This document shows, in pieces, positions 1-11,374 of a DNA stretch of 64,000 nt; position 1 is the first letter of the stretch, and every line of letters starts with the position of its first letter. The translations under genes were made by a program, and so were the position numbers. The notes under the pieces were generated by a model. That model saw only the letters and a program-made list of their open reading frames with translations, was not told the origin of the DNA and did no database searches. The stretch is from Priapulus caudatus (lineage: Eukaryota > Priapulida > Priapulimorpha > Priapulimorphida > Priapulidae). The stretch spans positions 557,646 to 621,645 of the forward strand of contig NW_014577081.1 in assembly GCF_000485595.1 (NCBI RefSeq), in the 5' to 3' direction.

Positions 1-112
1 TTTATTTCTAAAAGTGTACAGTATTTGTCCCATTAAAAAGTATACTCTGAAAATCTCTAGTGGGGGCAACTGCCCCTGCTGCCCCCCTGCTGCGTACGGC
101 CCTGCCCTCACG
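1..112. repeat. Truncated MITE-like end at left edge
   Basis: The stretch ending near 112 is C/G-rich (GCCCCCCTGCTGCGTACGGC is visible) and sits in otherwise AT-rich DNA. It resembles the terminal part of a hAT-like non-autonomous element. The other end is outside the window, so the family is a guess. Confidence 0.25.
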
Positions 113-1978
113 CATGCATGCTCTACCGCACTGCCATAGTGTGGTAACATTTTAACACACACCAGATCAGTCTGTTTCTCCCCATGAATTCCTGTAGGTA
201 GCCACCTGTACAGGAATAAAGCTGAATGCAATGCCAAACACGCCTTAAAGCCTGGTTGACATATGATGCCGAAGATCTTTAGTTCTGGAAGCGGGCTTCT
301 GGCGCTGCTGGGTCGTTATGATGGCCGTGATCATAGGAGACAGTTTGTTGTTGCTTTCAACACAATGAGAAATTAAGAATTTTCTAATATTTTGGGTATC
401 AATCATTAAGTGATCATATGTACACCAAGCTTTATTATTAGGGGATGATCTCCTTTACATAAATATTTCATCATATTAAGTCAGTGTCCATGATACCTGT
501 TCTGTACACACAAACTTTTATCATTGGGAAGATGATGAAAAGTGAATGGAGAGTGATAGTATTCTTCTCTCCATAGCTATCATATTGAAGAAAGGATCAA
601 TTTGTAATGTGCAATGGGGTGCCATGGCTGTAAAATGGAAACAAGTGATTGGGCGGTTGCGGGTGCTGGTGCTGTCACTGTATTGTATATGCCGGTTTTA
701 ATTAAGGTGTTTTATACTGTAGCAATAATTCTGATTTATAACCATTCCAATTTGTGCAGTTTCCCCTAGATGCCTGTTTATTGTATTTTATCGATATCCA
801 TTTTTCTTTAGCTGCAATTAATCAACGAATTTTGTATTAATCTTCAATTGTGTGTCTATGTATATATGCAGAATGGTGATGAGGACAGCTGTCAGACAGG
901 TAGTTTGTTTTGGCATCAACACTTCCTTAAACGCATTTTTGTATGACTGCACTTTTTTTCGTTGTTTGCACAGAAATATTTAATGATTGATCGCTAAAAT
1001 TAGCTTTGGAGTAAATTTATAATATTGGAGAATCTCATGATTGCCCAGTCGATTACGTCTTAATCGATTATGAAATTAAAATGTATTAAACATGTTTTCA
1101 AACGTGGTAATCTTTTCATACGATGTTTTGGTGTTTTATGCACTCTTTCTCATATGCTTTGAATGAAGGTCGGAAAAATTGGGACACAGTTGTAATCCTG
1201 TTAGATAGTTTATTAAAAAGTTTACATGTTCTAATACCTCTGTACATAACTACGCTAGGAATCCACGAATAATAGGCGTGGGTGTGTGAACTACGTACAC
1301 CCGCTGTTTTGAGCACTACCTGAATTGACACTGAAAGACATAAATCTTAAAAACAGTGGTCAAATTCAGGAATTGACAGAATTGCTCATGAATCCCAAGT
1401 TTCACTGGGGTGCAACATTTTTTAGACCCGGGCAATTAATTAAGCGTACAATTTATGGGACAATGACATGCAGAACATGTGGTTAAGATGACCAATACCA
1501 TAGATTACTAATCGATTCTTGAACGATTATGATGGAACGATATTTACAGGGGTGAATAATTTTCCTCATCCACATTAAATTTTGTGTAACAGACAGCACC
1601 AACTTTTTACATCACTCGGACTTTCCCACTGCTATTAAAAGTCAGAAATATAAAACAGCAAGTTTGGAATGTGGAATAAGTTGATTGTACTCCACCAAAT
1701 TATATCCATGACTTGTGAATTAAACCAATATGTATATTACAAAACCTACAAATCAAAGCAATCCATACCTCCACATCTAAGACCTAGCAATCAAACCAAG
1801 CCATAAGCAGACGTGTGAATTACACTAAACTACAAATGGCAATGCTTTGACTCGCAGTAGAATACATAACTTTTTTTCAGCATCCCAAATACATGATGAG
1901 GCCAATGACAGAATGAGTACAATTTCACAGATATCAACATGTTGGTGCTTGATTCCATGAAATGGTCCCACTGTGAAC
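113..1978. other. Flank downstream of TCEA, no gene recognised
   Basis: AT-rich DNA with no ORF I can assign. It should contain the TCEA 3'UTR (minus strand). A minus-strand AATAAA can be read near 1207-1213, but the true cleavage site is not determined. A short stretch near 872-899 on the plus strand is flanked by AG and GT like an exon (NGDEDSCQTG), but nothing else supports a gene there. Confidence 0.5.
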
Positions 1979-4900
1979 TCAGCAAAATTTCCAGCGATGG
2001 CCACACTCCAAACAGAAAACAAACGTCGTCATTGGTTCATCAGCACTCCTTGTTTGTACCTGTAACACATTCTTATTGTAAGTTTTTTTTATACACATAA
2101 AATACATGTAATAAGTTATCTATTACGACATGAGGTTGTGTAACCGAGCGTAACAGTAGAACACATACCTGGTTGTAAGTACACCTGGTTTTCCTGCAGC
2201 GGCCACACTTAAAGAGATCGGTTTCTGTTCCACCCTGTACGGACATCTGGTGATCATTTATTGCTTCCTTCGTCAACTTTTTCCTTAGATCTTTCAAATC
2301 ATCACTTGCCATTTCCTATTCAGAAATAGCACCGAGTGGAAATTAATAAAAGAGTTTATGTTGTTCTTGTCTACAGCGATGCTACAACTACCCATTTATA
2401 GGTCAATACACAAACCTAAGACTTACATCTATTATTTATTCTACTCTGTTTAACCACAAAGAAAGGCCCTCATGACAATTGTTAATAGGGAAAATTTAAG
2501 CAATTATGTTTCTCTAAACTTACTTAAATTAACTACTATTATCAAGTTCGATTTATTATTATCAACATGCTGCCAAGACGTAACACTCACCAATCAAAAC
2601 AAACCACTCAAGCAATTACACGTCCACATATGTAACAGGCTGCAAAAACCCAACAGTATTAACTGCTTCTGGAACTGGCAGCAACTCAATACATGATACA
2701 CTATACTCCGCGCAACACATTTGTACAGTGACGTGCGTAGATAACAGTGTTGTAGGTCTCGAGGCCAGTCTTGGCCTCGAGACCGTTTTCCTTGGTCTTG
2801 GCCTCGGAGTGCAATGACTCGGACTCGGACTCGGACTCGAGCCCTCCGGACTCGAGGACTCGGGTCGAGGCCACTACATACATAGTACACAACTGTATAT
2901 ATTGTAAAATGCAGTTTACAAGCATTTAAAACTAAAACTCCTAGGTTTTCTAGATACTCGGCCTAATCTTGTAACGTTTTCAATGGCTCGATTAAGATTC
3001 TTGTCCCTTTGGTTTGAATCTACTGTCACTTTGTCCCTTTGCGCTTTTTCTACCACTTCAAAGGTACTAGCCAGTGAAAAAAATACACGAGGGCTCGGGG
3101 CGATTTAGCCCCCGAAATGCCAAAAAGAGCCCCCGGAAATTTGCATAGAGTTCAATGCAAACCAAACTTTAGAGTGCTATTTTCATGCATGCGAGCTTAA
3201 AAAGTAGCCCCCGAAAAATAAATTTTTTCCCTGGTACTAGCACTCTCTCATTTGGTTCAACAAGCCGTGTCATTCTCGTAAAACACAAATGAATCCGTTA
3301 CTTTGACAAGTTTGGTATGACTCGTGTCTCTGTGTTTTCGGCTGACTATACACTTTCGAATGTCTACGATGCACTGTTGCGATTTTTTCCCTTTTTCCCT
3401 TTTCCGATTTTTTTCCTTTTTTCCCCGATTTTTCCCCTTTATTTTAATCAAAACTGGACTCGGACTCAGACTTGGGTGGTGTGGACTCGGACTCGGGATT
3501 CGAGTGGCGCGGACTCGGACTCGGGGATGCGGACTCGGACTCGGACTCGGGGGGTGTGGACTCGACTACAACACTGATAATGACGAGTACACAAACCTCT
3601 GATGACATTACAGCTATTCGCTCCGGCTCTATCATGCCAACAAGAACCCGCTCTTTTAACATGGGGTTCTTCGGGTCTTTGAGATTTGCAACCCGGCTAC
3701 GCACTCGTGTCTTGTATTTCATGTCAGTGTTGCCAAACTCCTTGAAGATGATGTCCTCAATCTGTGCTGCAAGATCTTCATGTGCATAGACCACACTCTC
3801 TGGCTGAGCTGAAACAGGGAATCCCAAGTTTCTTTAACACACGAGGAACAGGTAGAAAGTCTTAAATAGGACAGTGTGAAGTTGAGTGTTTCCCTGAACA
3901 CTTGAAATCGATTAGCGCACTGAGAGCAGCCAGAGTTAGCAACTGGTGAGGCACGTGTGGGTAAAGGCCAGTACTTCTGCAGTAACTGTGTTTTAATAGT
4001 AAAAATAGCGCCGAAATCGAATGTGGCAAACTCACGATCTGATTTCAGGGCCATGGTAATCATTTCTCTGCATTTCAACCGTAGAGAATCGTTTGTCGCC
4101 TGTATGTTATCCGCCCTAAAGCTGCACTGAGCCTTCTCAGCATTGGATGCTCCATTGTTGTCTTTGCTGTCTGCTACATCTGTGTCTCGGCCATTGCTCT
4201 CCTTGGCAAGAGAGGTCAGCGAAGTTGTAGATACTGATGTCGGGAGCGAGTAGTTAGCTGGCTGCTGATTAGCTAAGACAAGAAAGTGGAATCATACAAT
4301 ATGTGTGCATGTAAAGAGAATGAGTAAATTACATTAAACCAGAAAATATACATACTTCCTTTAGCTCTAAACGTTACACACGCACATGCAAGCAAGCATG
4401 CACGCACACACAAATTCACACATGCAGACACAGATAAAAATAATAAATAACTTCACAAAAGAAAGTTTAACCAATTAGCACAATTGGTTATCCCATAGCA
4501 GCTCATACATGTTACTCTATGCTTGCCCATTATTTAGATGTGTTTACATTATTATTACAGGCTCTTTGTGTATCTGAGCTGTAACTGTTGTTAAACTAAT
4601 ATGTCTACCTGATGAACTGGTATACATACAACCAGATAGCAGCTTCTTCCAGACCTTGATGAGTGCTTTTGCCAGAGTTCCGACATCTTCATCCTTGCTC
4701 TGTTTCCTCAAAGAATTCACTGACATGCCGATTCGAGTTTTCTGCAAGCAACACAAAATTTCAATAAAACAACATCGAAGGTTATATAAGATAAATTTCA
4801 CGTTCAGAGTAAAACCATGAAAAAAAAATAAAAAAGAGAAACAACTAGGTGAAACGATGAGAGAGTTTATGGAAAGGAATATGAAAGTAGCCTGAAAAGC

Positions 4901-7900
4901 TAGAGACTGGGAAAGGTGAAGGTAAAAAGAAAAATGTCCGACTGCCTTTCTGACTTCCAGTGTAAAACCACTCCGGCTGCCATGTCTGCTCATAGACAAT
5001 AATATTCAGGGTCCTCCCTAGGCCTTTAATTTATGTTGGGTCTAACATGCCTTCAGATCGGAAGCTAGTTTGCAATGCCTATAAATCCGTTGACATGCCC
5101 TTATTGCCTAATCGACATGCTTTAATTTCCAGCGTTTTTCAGCTTTATTTTTTGACAATGCAAATACAGTCATGTTGTGTTCTGTATACATCTGTAAACA
5201 GAACAAGTTTACCTGTGTATTGGCCCATTGGGGCCATTTAAGACAAGTGTAATTGACTCTAATTAGTACACCCCCCTCACCCTTATGCACCATCCACCCA
5301 TAAATGGCATACCTTCTAAACTTTTTCTAGGGGAGAACCCTATAACCTTAAACAGAAACTGCATGTTCCACCCGTACATTGCACTGTGAAAATACACATA
5401 CATGGTACGTTATAGTTAGTTTATCACATTTACAAATACTTGTAACTAAGTGTTTACTTACTATGAACTCATATATGTTGAACAAATACATTCAGATAAG
5501 TACAATTGTTTGTCATGCTGCTCACACTTTAAGAGGTAGTGTTGCCATATCTACATGCAATGTGGTAACACTTTAATGCTGCTACTAAATAAAACTAAGC
5601 CTACCATTTACATCCAGTGTATGAAGATGATATAGTAATTCCCTTACTAAACGTTATATTTTAAGTATGCCTAGTTTTACCTGCAATACTTCCAAAGTGA
5701 TGGGCATGTTTTGAAGTGCCTTCAGAAGGTCTAAAGCACCTTCCTATAAAAATAATAAAGAAATTAAAAATTAAATTGGAATTTATACAAGTTTTAAACA
5801 TGCTCTATACAGGCGTATCTGACTGAATAGGTTATAGCATGCCAACAAGTGAAGTAACACAGTGATGACATTAACTGAAAATTCTGAAGGATATCTCAAT
5901 ATCTGCCCATAAATTTCCCCCATTTACCCAAAACAGAGTTTGTGTCAACTATTATGCAGGGACAGATCCTGTGGTTAGGATAACATCTGCACGTTTGTTT
6001 GGGTAGCTCACTGATCCAGACCACGAATGGTTGATTCTGGTGCCAGGTGGCATGATAGATTTAAGAGGATTGAATAGGGCAGCATCTGAAATCGGCTACA
6101 TTGCCTTCACTGCTTATAGCTAATAGTTACGAACCAATCTTTGATAGGAAACAATAACAATTCATTCGATGAAAGTTTGCTCCCTTTAGGCAGATCAGGT
6201 TTAACTCACCAAACAGTTTTATGTGAATTGTTCAATGTAAGGCTGGTTTCCAGCTCAGGTTTTATGAATAATTGATTACTAAACAATTACAGATTAGACA
6301 AGGGTTAAAATTATTTCCACGGCCGCCATTTCCGCTACTCAATAATCACTGATCGAACCCTAACACTAACCCTAACCCCTTTGGTATGAGACTAATGCAG
6401 ATTTGAAGTCTGTAAATTATCGAATCGATGGTGGGTAATTTGAAAGTTTGCAGAACTCTATAGGCGATGCGCCCGTTTTGTCCAAAGCCCGTAAAGAGCT
6501 TTGGTCTTTTCTGCCCTTGTCTATATCCAGTGCAGTGGACACCGACAAGTACAAGAACATTCAACATGACATAACAAGAGGGGACACCGAACAACTGTCA
6601 CCACAGGCACTTGAAACGTTTCAATAAAACAAGAGCCGCAGAGCGTCTGTGCTCATCTGAGGTCTGTTGCTACGGTTATAAACGTAACATTTAAGTCGTG
6701 CGTAGTGACACCTTTGTTAGGCGCAGATATGCAGATACGCAGTTGCGTACACATCATTTTAGCAACCTTCTGCATTCTGCATACCTCCCAAATCCCATTG
6801 GTTGATACAAACCGCGTGCCTGGAACTGTTGTGACCCTAACCCTATTAAAAAAAAAAATAATTAATTGTTGTTATTAAATTGTTGTAAATAAACAATATT
6901 TGCGTTAATTGGGAAATAATAGTTAAATGGATAAAGATAGAATAATACAGAAAACAGGTAAATAATAAAAAATCTGATGGGATTCGATCCAAGGACCTTT
7001 GAGCCGTAATCCTGTGCTGTACCCATTGAGCTATCAGGGCATATTGGCTTTCCAGATTATGCATGTGCCATGAATGAGAACACTGTGACATCATTGAGGC
7101 AGTTAAGGAATACATGTTTAACCCTCCTCTTGAAGGTCAAAGGGTTATCAGACACTTACTCTTCGCACGTCAGTGGAAAGCACATTTCATGGTCCTTTCA
7201 ATAAAGTTATAAAAATGGTAGGTCAGCGCTGAAACAAAAAAGTTTTTCACTCTGTCCATTAGGCCATGTCCTCAAAAAATGTCTGATATCTGACCTTTCC
7301 CCCACTGCCCTTTGACCTGTGACCTCCAATTTCGCACTGGTGATGGGTTTCCTGCCCATCACACTATACACCGAATATTAAGAGCATAGGTCGAGCCGTT
7401 AAGATTTGTGCCGCAATTCCATATTTCCTCCTATACCTGAAGTTAATGGGAAAATATTCCCCCTCTGTTCACACATCTTGACCTTTGACCCTTGACCACC
7501 AAATTTGTCATCCCGAGTCCTTTTCACGATCCACCCCCGACGTCCCGAATATCGTGACCGTACGTAGAGCGGTTAAGATTTGCGCCCAACTGTTGACGAA
7601 CGGACGAACGCACGGACGGACAATCATGCTTCATGATTCTACAAGCTGCATCTGACTACGTTAGATGAGCTAAAAATATGGTAAATAAACACGAAATGTA
7701 TTTACTACCAGTCTTCTCCATTCTCTTTCACACATTATTGCCGAGAACTTCCTGTAATGCTCCTCTGCAACACACAAGTACACCACACGCACGTTGCTGT
7801 CCACAAACAACAAGAATAAATATTTATTCTTATTATTCTTATCAGCTCTTTATTCTCGTTGTTTGTTTATGCACAGCAGTGTGCCACTGTGCGTGTGGTG

Positions 7901-8930
7901 TACTGGTGACAGTTTAGATACAATAATGTAACCCAACAAGAGTAGGGTTACATTATTGGGTTACATGTAAGTTGTAACACTACTCTTGCCTTGTTGGGTC
8001 ACATTAATTTATTGTATCTGCTATCTAGTGGCAGTTGTGACATGTGTTGCAGAGGAGCATTTGAATGGCATTTACAAGAAGTTATCGGCAACAATAAGCA
8101 ATAGAAAGTAGAGAAACTTTAAGACTTTGGCCGTAAATACATTTCGTGTTTATTTACCTTTTTTATTGAAACGTTTCAAGTGCAGTGTAACTGTCACTGT
8201 CGTGTCAGAGGTCAGTGTCACTATCACAGGCACTTGGAATGTCTCAATAAAAAAGTAAATAAACACGAAATGTATTTACTACCAAAGTCTTAATGTTTTT
8301 GTCTACTCTATGTTGCCTATTATTGCCGATAATTACACGCAAATGCCGGACAAATGCTCATATGCAACACACAAGCACACCCCACGCCCGCCCTGTGCAC
8401 AAACAACATGAATAAGAGAGAGGGCTTTCTTACCTGCTCTCTTATTCATGTTGTTGTTTGTGCACAGGGCGGGCGTGCGGTGTACTTGTGTGTTGCAGAT
8501 CAGCATTTGACCGGCATTTACGTGTAATTATCGGCAATAATAAGCGACATAGAGTAGAGAAACATTAAGAATTTGGTAGTAAATACATTTCGTGTTTATT
8601 TACCTTTTTTTTTTAGACGTTTCAAGTGCCTTTGCCTGTGCCGTGGTCACTACCGGCAGTGGTTTATAGCGAGTAAACGCAGATGAAAACTAGACCAATA
8701 AATTGTGCCCTAAAAAATTTTATATTCTGAGGTTATTTTATTATAACATCAGAATATAAAAATTTGTAGGGCACAATTTATTGGTCTAGTGAAAACGCAA
8801 GTGACAGTGGCTGTCACAACCTCATTATGCACATGTGATGTGTGTGTGTCACATAATTTACCGTATTTTTCTTTGCAACCATTTTTTCAAGCTTCTTTCC
8901 AACACGTAACACTTCTTCTTCACACCCCAT
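1979..8930 (-). CDS. TCEA: Transcription elongation factor TFIIS (TCEA), 7 exons
   Basis: TFIIS binds backtracked RNA polymerase II and stimulates transcript cleavage so that elongation can resume. Exons in gene order (all minus strand): 8862-8930, 5681-5743, 4633-4741, 4036-4272, 3597-3808, 2169-2315, 1979-2059. They sum to 918 nt, giving 305 aa, close to the roughly 300 aa of animal TFIIS. The N-terminal LW domain is seen in exons 1-3 ([15 protein letters not shown], then [12 protein letters not shown] and LIKVWKKLL). Exon 4 is a low-complexity Ser/Asn/Asp linker that runs into the central domain ([15 protein letters not shown]). Exon 5 continues it with [19 protein letters not shown]. The C-terminal zinc ribbon has four cysteines (CGRCRKTRC, then [12 protein letters not shown]) and the catalytic acidic hairpin [11 protein letters not shown], which ends in a stop at 1979-1981. 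Phases agree at all junctions. Donors are GT and acceptors AG; the exon 5 donor is the weaker GTTTGT. I cannot say which vertebrate paralogue (TCEA1-3) it corresponds to. Confidence 0.96.
2758..2872. repeat. Palindrome and GGACTC hexamer repeat in TCEA intron
   Basis: A palindrome around GGCCAGTCTTGGCC is followed by a run of GACTCG/GGACTC hexamers at about 2815-2870. The same hexamer recurs at 3455-3560 in the same intron (2316-3596), so the two blocks flank the small element at 3071-3232. Confidence 0.6.
3071..3232. mobile_element. 162-bp MITE with 8-bp target duplication
   Basis: The left end CCAGTGAAAAAAAT and right end ATTTTTTCCCT are approximately inverted. The element is flanked by the identical 8-mer GGTACTAG at 3063-3070 and 3233-3240. 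An 8-bp duplication points to a hAT-type transposase. There is no coding capacity. Confidence 0.6.
3455..3565. repeat. GGACTC hexamer minisatellite in TCEA intron
   Basis: Imperfect tandem copies of GGACTC(GGACTC) end about 30 bases from the TCEA exon 5 donor at 3597. The copies create spurious Asp/Ser- or Glu/Ser-rich ORFs on both strands. Confidence 0.75.
5007..5343. mobile_element. MITE, CAGGGTcCTCCC family, copy 1
   Basis: The element begins CAGGGTCCTCCCTAGG and ends CTAGGGGAGAACCCTA, which are inverted ends. A related copy lies at 18649-18965, and they share internal blocks (TTTAATTTCCAGC, ACAGTCATG). It is inserted in TCEA intron 2 (4742-5680). Confidence 0.65.
5350..6600. other. TCEA intron sequence around exon 2
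   Basis: Apart from TCEA exon 2 (5681-5743) I see no coding signal. There is a short degenerate CCCTAA block at 6356-6380 (TAACACTAACCCTAACCCC). Confidence 0.5.
6628..7672 (-). mobile_element. About 1-kb interspersed element, copy 1 (nested)
   Basis: One end reads GAGCCGCAGAGCGTCTGTGC-TCATCTGAGG and the other CTGCATCTGACTACG-TTAGATGAGC. A full-length opposite-orientation relative spans 36937-38025. Shared internal blocks include CATTTCATGGTCCTTTCA and the inverse of TTTGACCCTCAAGAGG. The flanking MITE sequence is continuous on both sides, so this is an insertion into copy A. No transposase ORF was found. Confidence 0.65.
6980..7055 (-). repeat. tRNA-derived SINE head
   Basis: On the minus strand there is an A-box-like TAGCTCAATGGGTA and, about 35 nt on, a B-box-like GGATCGAATCC. 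The cloverleaf is imperfect: the D stem does not pair well and the acceptor stem is about 5 bp. An AT-rich tail with runs of T/A follows. I read it as a Pol III-promoter SINE remnant, not a working tRNA. Confidence 0.5.
8226..8640. mobile_element. Palindromic MITE copy B (foldback, about 415 bp)
   Basis: The first and second halves are nearly exact inverses. The left arm runs CACAGGCACTTGG, ATAAACACGAAATG, AAAGTCTTAATGTTT. The right arm carries AAACATTAAGAATTTGG, CATTTCGTGTTTATTT, CAAGTGCC. The loop is an AATAAGAGAGAGG region near 8410-8450. It lies in TCEA intron 1, some 220 bp downstream of exon 1. Confidence 0.8.
8688..8790. repeat. Perfect-arm hairpin of about 100 bp
   Basis: Two inverted arms of about 40 nt (ACTAGACCAATAAATTGTGC and its inverse) enclose a short AT-rich loop. 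The hairpin lies about 70 nt from the donor of TCEA exon 1. It looks like a small foldback insertion. Confidence 0.75.
8862..8930 (-). CDS. TCEA: TCEA first coding exon, 23 codons
   Basis: Read on the minus strand this exon begins ATG at 8930 and encodes [19 protein letters not shown], then KKNT, and then a GTAAAT donor. The acidic residues followed by KKLEKMVxKKN match the start of TFIIS proteins. The phase joins exactly to [10 protein letters not shown] at 5743. It lies 3.1 kb upstream of exon 2, with several mobile elements between, and is too short to be picked up by ORF length. Confidence 0.88.
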
Positions 8931-9600
8931 TATAATTCTTATGCTGTAAAAATTGTATAACTTACTGCCATTAACCAAACTATGACCAAAACCAAACGAC
9001 TGAGAGTCAGAGCCCTAATGCGCATGTGCGGTGTGACGATTTTCGATGACGATTGACGGCCACCAACGCCGGCAGTCAAGGTTGGCTTCGTGTTGTGTTA
9101 TTTTATGTATTTTAATGTTGAATTAAATGGAAATATGCCAAAAAATAATTAATATAACCATAGAAATGTGAAAAATTACGCTTTTATTGACCATTGGCAT
9201 TGTCAAGGTTTACAGATTTTTTTTTATCGGTTAATCAGCGCCATCTAGGGATAACCACAGGTACAACCTCACGCTAAGCTTATTCCTAGACTGGTACCCG
9301 TTCGCCATCTTCACTCCGGCTATCTATCCTTCGCTACAGCGGCTACACTACGTTAGTGTAGCCTATGGTGTAGCGTGTGGAACTCCGGGTATCAGTCTAA
9401 GCTTATTCCTTGATTTCTTGTTTATGTACGTGATTTTCCCGAGTATTTTTCAGAAACTGCATGCATCATGAGTAATGAATTTACGCCGATCGATCATAAA
9501 AACAACAGTGACCATTGTATTGTGTCGACGTTGAAGAAAAGGTATTGTACTGCATGGGAAGAAACATCGTGCTGGCCCCGTTCGTTACCGGCTGTGTTGA
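8931..9600. other. TCEA promoter side of the divergent intergenic region
   Basis: The 5' flank of TCEA. A hairpin is visible at about 9340-9364 (GGCTACACTA / TAGTGTAGCC), and CTAAGCTTATTCCT appears twice (near 9275 and 9397). I see no confident core promoter element. Confidence 0.4.
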
Positions 9601-9604
9601 CTGT

Positions 9605-10285
9605 TCTGTTGTGGCCACAGAGGCACAGACACTTGGAACGTCTCAATATGGTCTCAATAAAAAAACGCAGTGGTTACGCGTCCGGAACCGGTCGCCTAGC
9701 CTCCAGGCTACGTATCCGGACATCCACTCACACAGTGGCGCAACGGGACGCTCTGCTGATTGCCGAAAATATACAATATATGCACTGCTGCCGTCTATCC
9801 TTTCATCCGTCCTCTCTCGCTCTCTCTCTCTCTCTCTCTCGTTCACACACACACGCACAGCTCTATCTCTCTCACACACACCTCTAGCTCTCTCTCACTC
9901 TCACACACACACACACGTGCGCGCGCACAGACGTGCACACACATACACACACTTCTAGCTCTCTCTCTCTCTCTCTCTCTCTCTCACGCATACACACTCG
10001 GCAATCAGCAGAGAGTACCGTTGCGCAATCATGCGTGTACGTGTCGCAAGATCATTGTGTGAGATGGATGTCCGGACGTGTAGCCTAGCGGCTCCTCGTC
10101 CGGAACCGGTCGCGTAGCCACGGCCTAAAAAAAAAATAGGCTGTGGCTACGCGACCGGTTCCGGACGAGGAGCTGCTATAGGCTACTCGTCCGGACATCC
10201 ATCTCACACAGTAACAGTGATCTTGCGACACGTACACGCATTATTGCGCAACGGGACGCTCTGCTGATTGCCGAGTGTGTGTGTG
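9605..10285. repeat. Nested inverted repeats with CT/CA microsatellites
   Basis: The block GACGCTCTGCTGATTGCCGA occurs near 9748 and again near 10256, with an inverse near 10000. A second inverted pair around CGTCCGGAACCGGTCGCG flanks a poly-A spacer at 10070-10200. Between them lie (CT)n and (CA)n runs (9815-9985). The structure interrupts another copy of the CACTTGGAACGTCTCAATA element end at about 9625-9650. Confidence 0.65.
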
Positions 10286-10793
10286 CACAGGCACTTGGAA
10301 CGTCTCAATAAATAAAAATAATGGTAAAGAAACACGAAATGTATTTACTACCAAAGTCTTAATGTTTCTCTACTCTATTTCGCCTATAATCACCTGTAAA
10401 TGCTGGTCAAATGCTCATCTACAACACACAAGTACGCCGTACGCTAGCTGCTGCACAATGAGACATAAATATATATTTATGTGTCAGTGTGCAGCAGCTA
10501 GCGTGCAATGGCCAGCTTGTGACAGTGTGTTGCAGATGAGCATTTGGACAGCATTTACAGGAAATTGTCGGCAATAATAGATGAAAGAGAGTAGAGAAAC
10601 ATTAAGACTGGTAGTAACTAGATTTCGTATTTATTTAGCATTGTATTTTATTGAAACGGAGGAGGGAGGAGGTAATTACCCGTAAATACGTAATAATAGG
10701 CGAAATAGAGTAGAGAAACATTAAGACTTTGGTAGTAAATACATTTCGTGTTTACATTTTTTTTTTTATTGAGAAATTTCAAGTGCCTGTGGT
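10285..10793. mobile_element. Palindromic MITE copy C
   Basis: Same family as 8226-8640: CACAGGCACTTGGAACG at the left, AAACACGAAATGTATTTACT, then the inverse arm ending CAAGTGCCTGTGG. The loop is an AAATATATATTTATG palindrome. The right arm is partly duplicated (TAGAGAAACATTAAGACT occurs twice, near 10590 and 10700). Confidence 0.75.
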
Positions 10794-10874
10794 TGTGGCG
10801 GCCTGTGTAAATCTAGGTCACTCACTGTTGTTCCAAGAAACAGTTAATTGTGCTACTGTTATGCTGCGTTGACA

Positions 10875-11292
10875 CTATTAATTTTTGTCAGCAAATCGTC
10901 CGAGTCATGCAAAATAGAACACGTTCTATTTATCCAACTCGGCGACTTGACTCCGACTCTGACTCCAACTGTGCAATCGAATTTCAGCCGATTTAGTTGA
11001 AATGCACTTGACTTGGGTCAAGTCGGGGGCAAGTTGAAATGCACTTGAAATCGGTACGATTTGCTGACAAAAATCGATAGTGTATACGCTATCGATTTTT
11101 GTCAGCAAATCTTCCGAGTCGTGCAAAATAGAACACGTTCTATTTCTCCAACTGGGCGACTTGACTCCGACTCCGACTCCAACACAATCGAATTTAAGCC
11201 GATTAGTTGGAATGCACTTGGGCCAAGTCGGGAGCAAGTTGGAATACACTTGAAATCGGTACGATTTGCCGACAAAATCGATAGTGTAAACA
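10875..11292. mobile_element. Tandem dimer of a small TIR element
   Basis: A unit of about 210 bp occurs twice in direct orientation. Each copy starts near TTTTGTCAGCAAATC, passes GCAAAATAGAACACG and a GACTCCGACTC block, and ends with GATTTGCTGACAAAA or its variant followed by TCGATAGTG. The junction ATCGATAGTGTATACGCTAT-CGAT is an inverted end-to-end join, so the unit has TIRs of about 25 nt. Confidence 0.75.
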
Positions 11293-11374
11293 CAGCTTTA
11301 AGGACTGTTAATTGTGCTACTGTTGTGTTATGTTACCGTTGTATGTCGACGTTTGTCTAGTAGCTGGTCAGGCT

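Larger units (their letters stand above)
6603..8186. mobile_element. Palindromic MITE copy A, split by a nested 1-kb element
   Basis: The outer ends are CACAGGCACTTGAAACG at 6603 and its inverse (CGTTTCAAGTGC) near 8170-8183. Inside the ends is the arm ATAAACACGAAATGTATTTA at about 7680, with its inverse near 8130-8155. Intact relatives (8226-8640, 10285-10793) show that the 6628-7672 block interrupts this element. A near-perfect short hairpin built on AATGTAACCCAACAAGAGTA sits in the centre (7921-8015). Confidence 0.65.

Noticed and set aside
1116-1331. Small minus-strand ORF in the left flank
   Set aside because: No similarity, codon bias or splice context.
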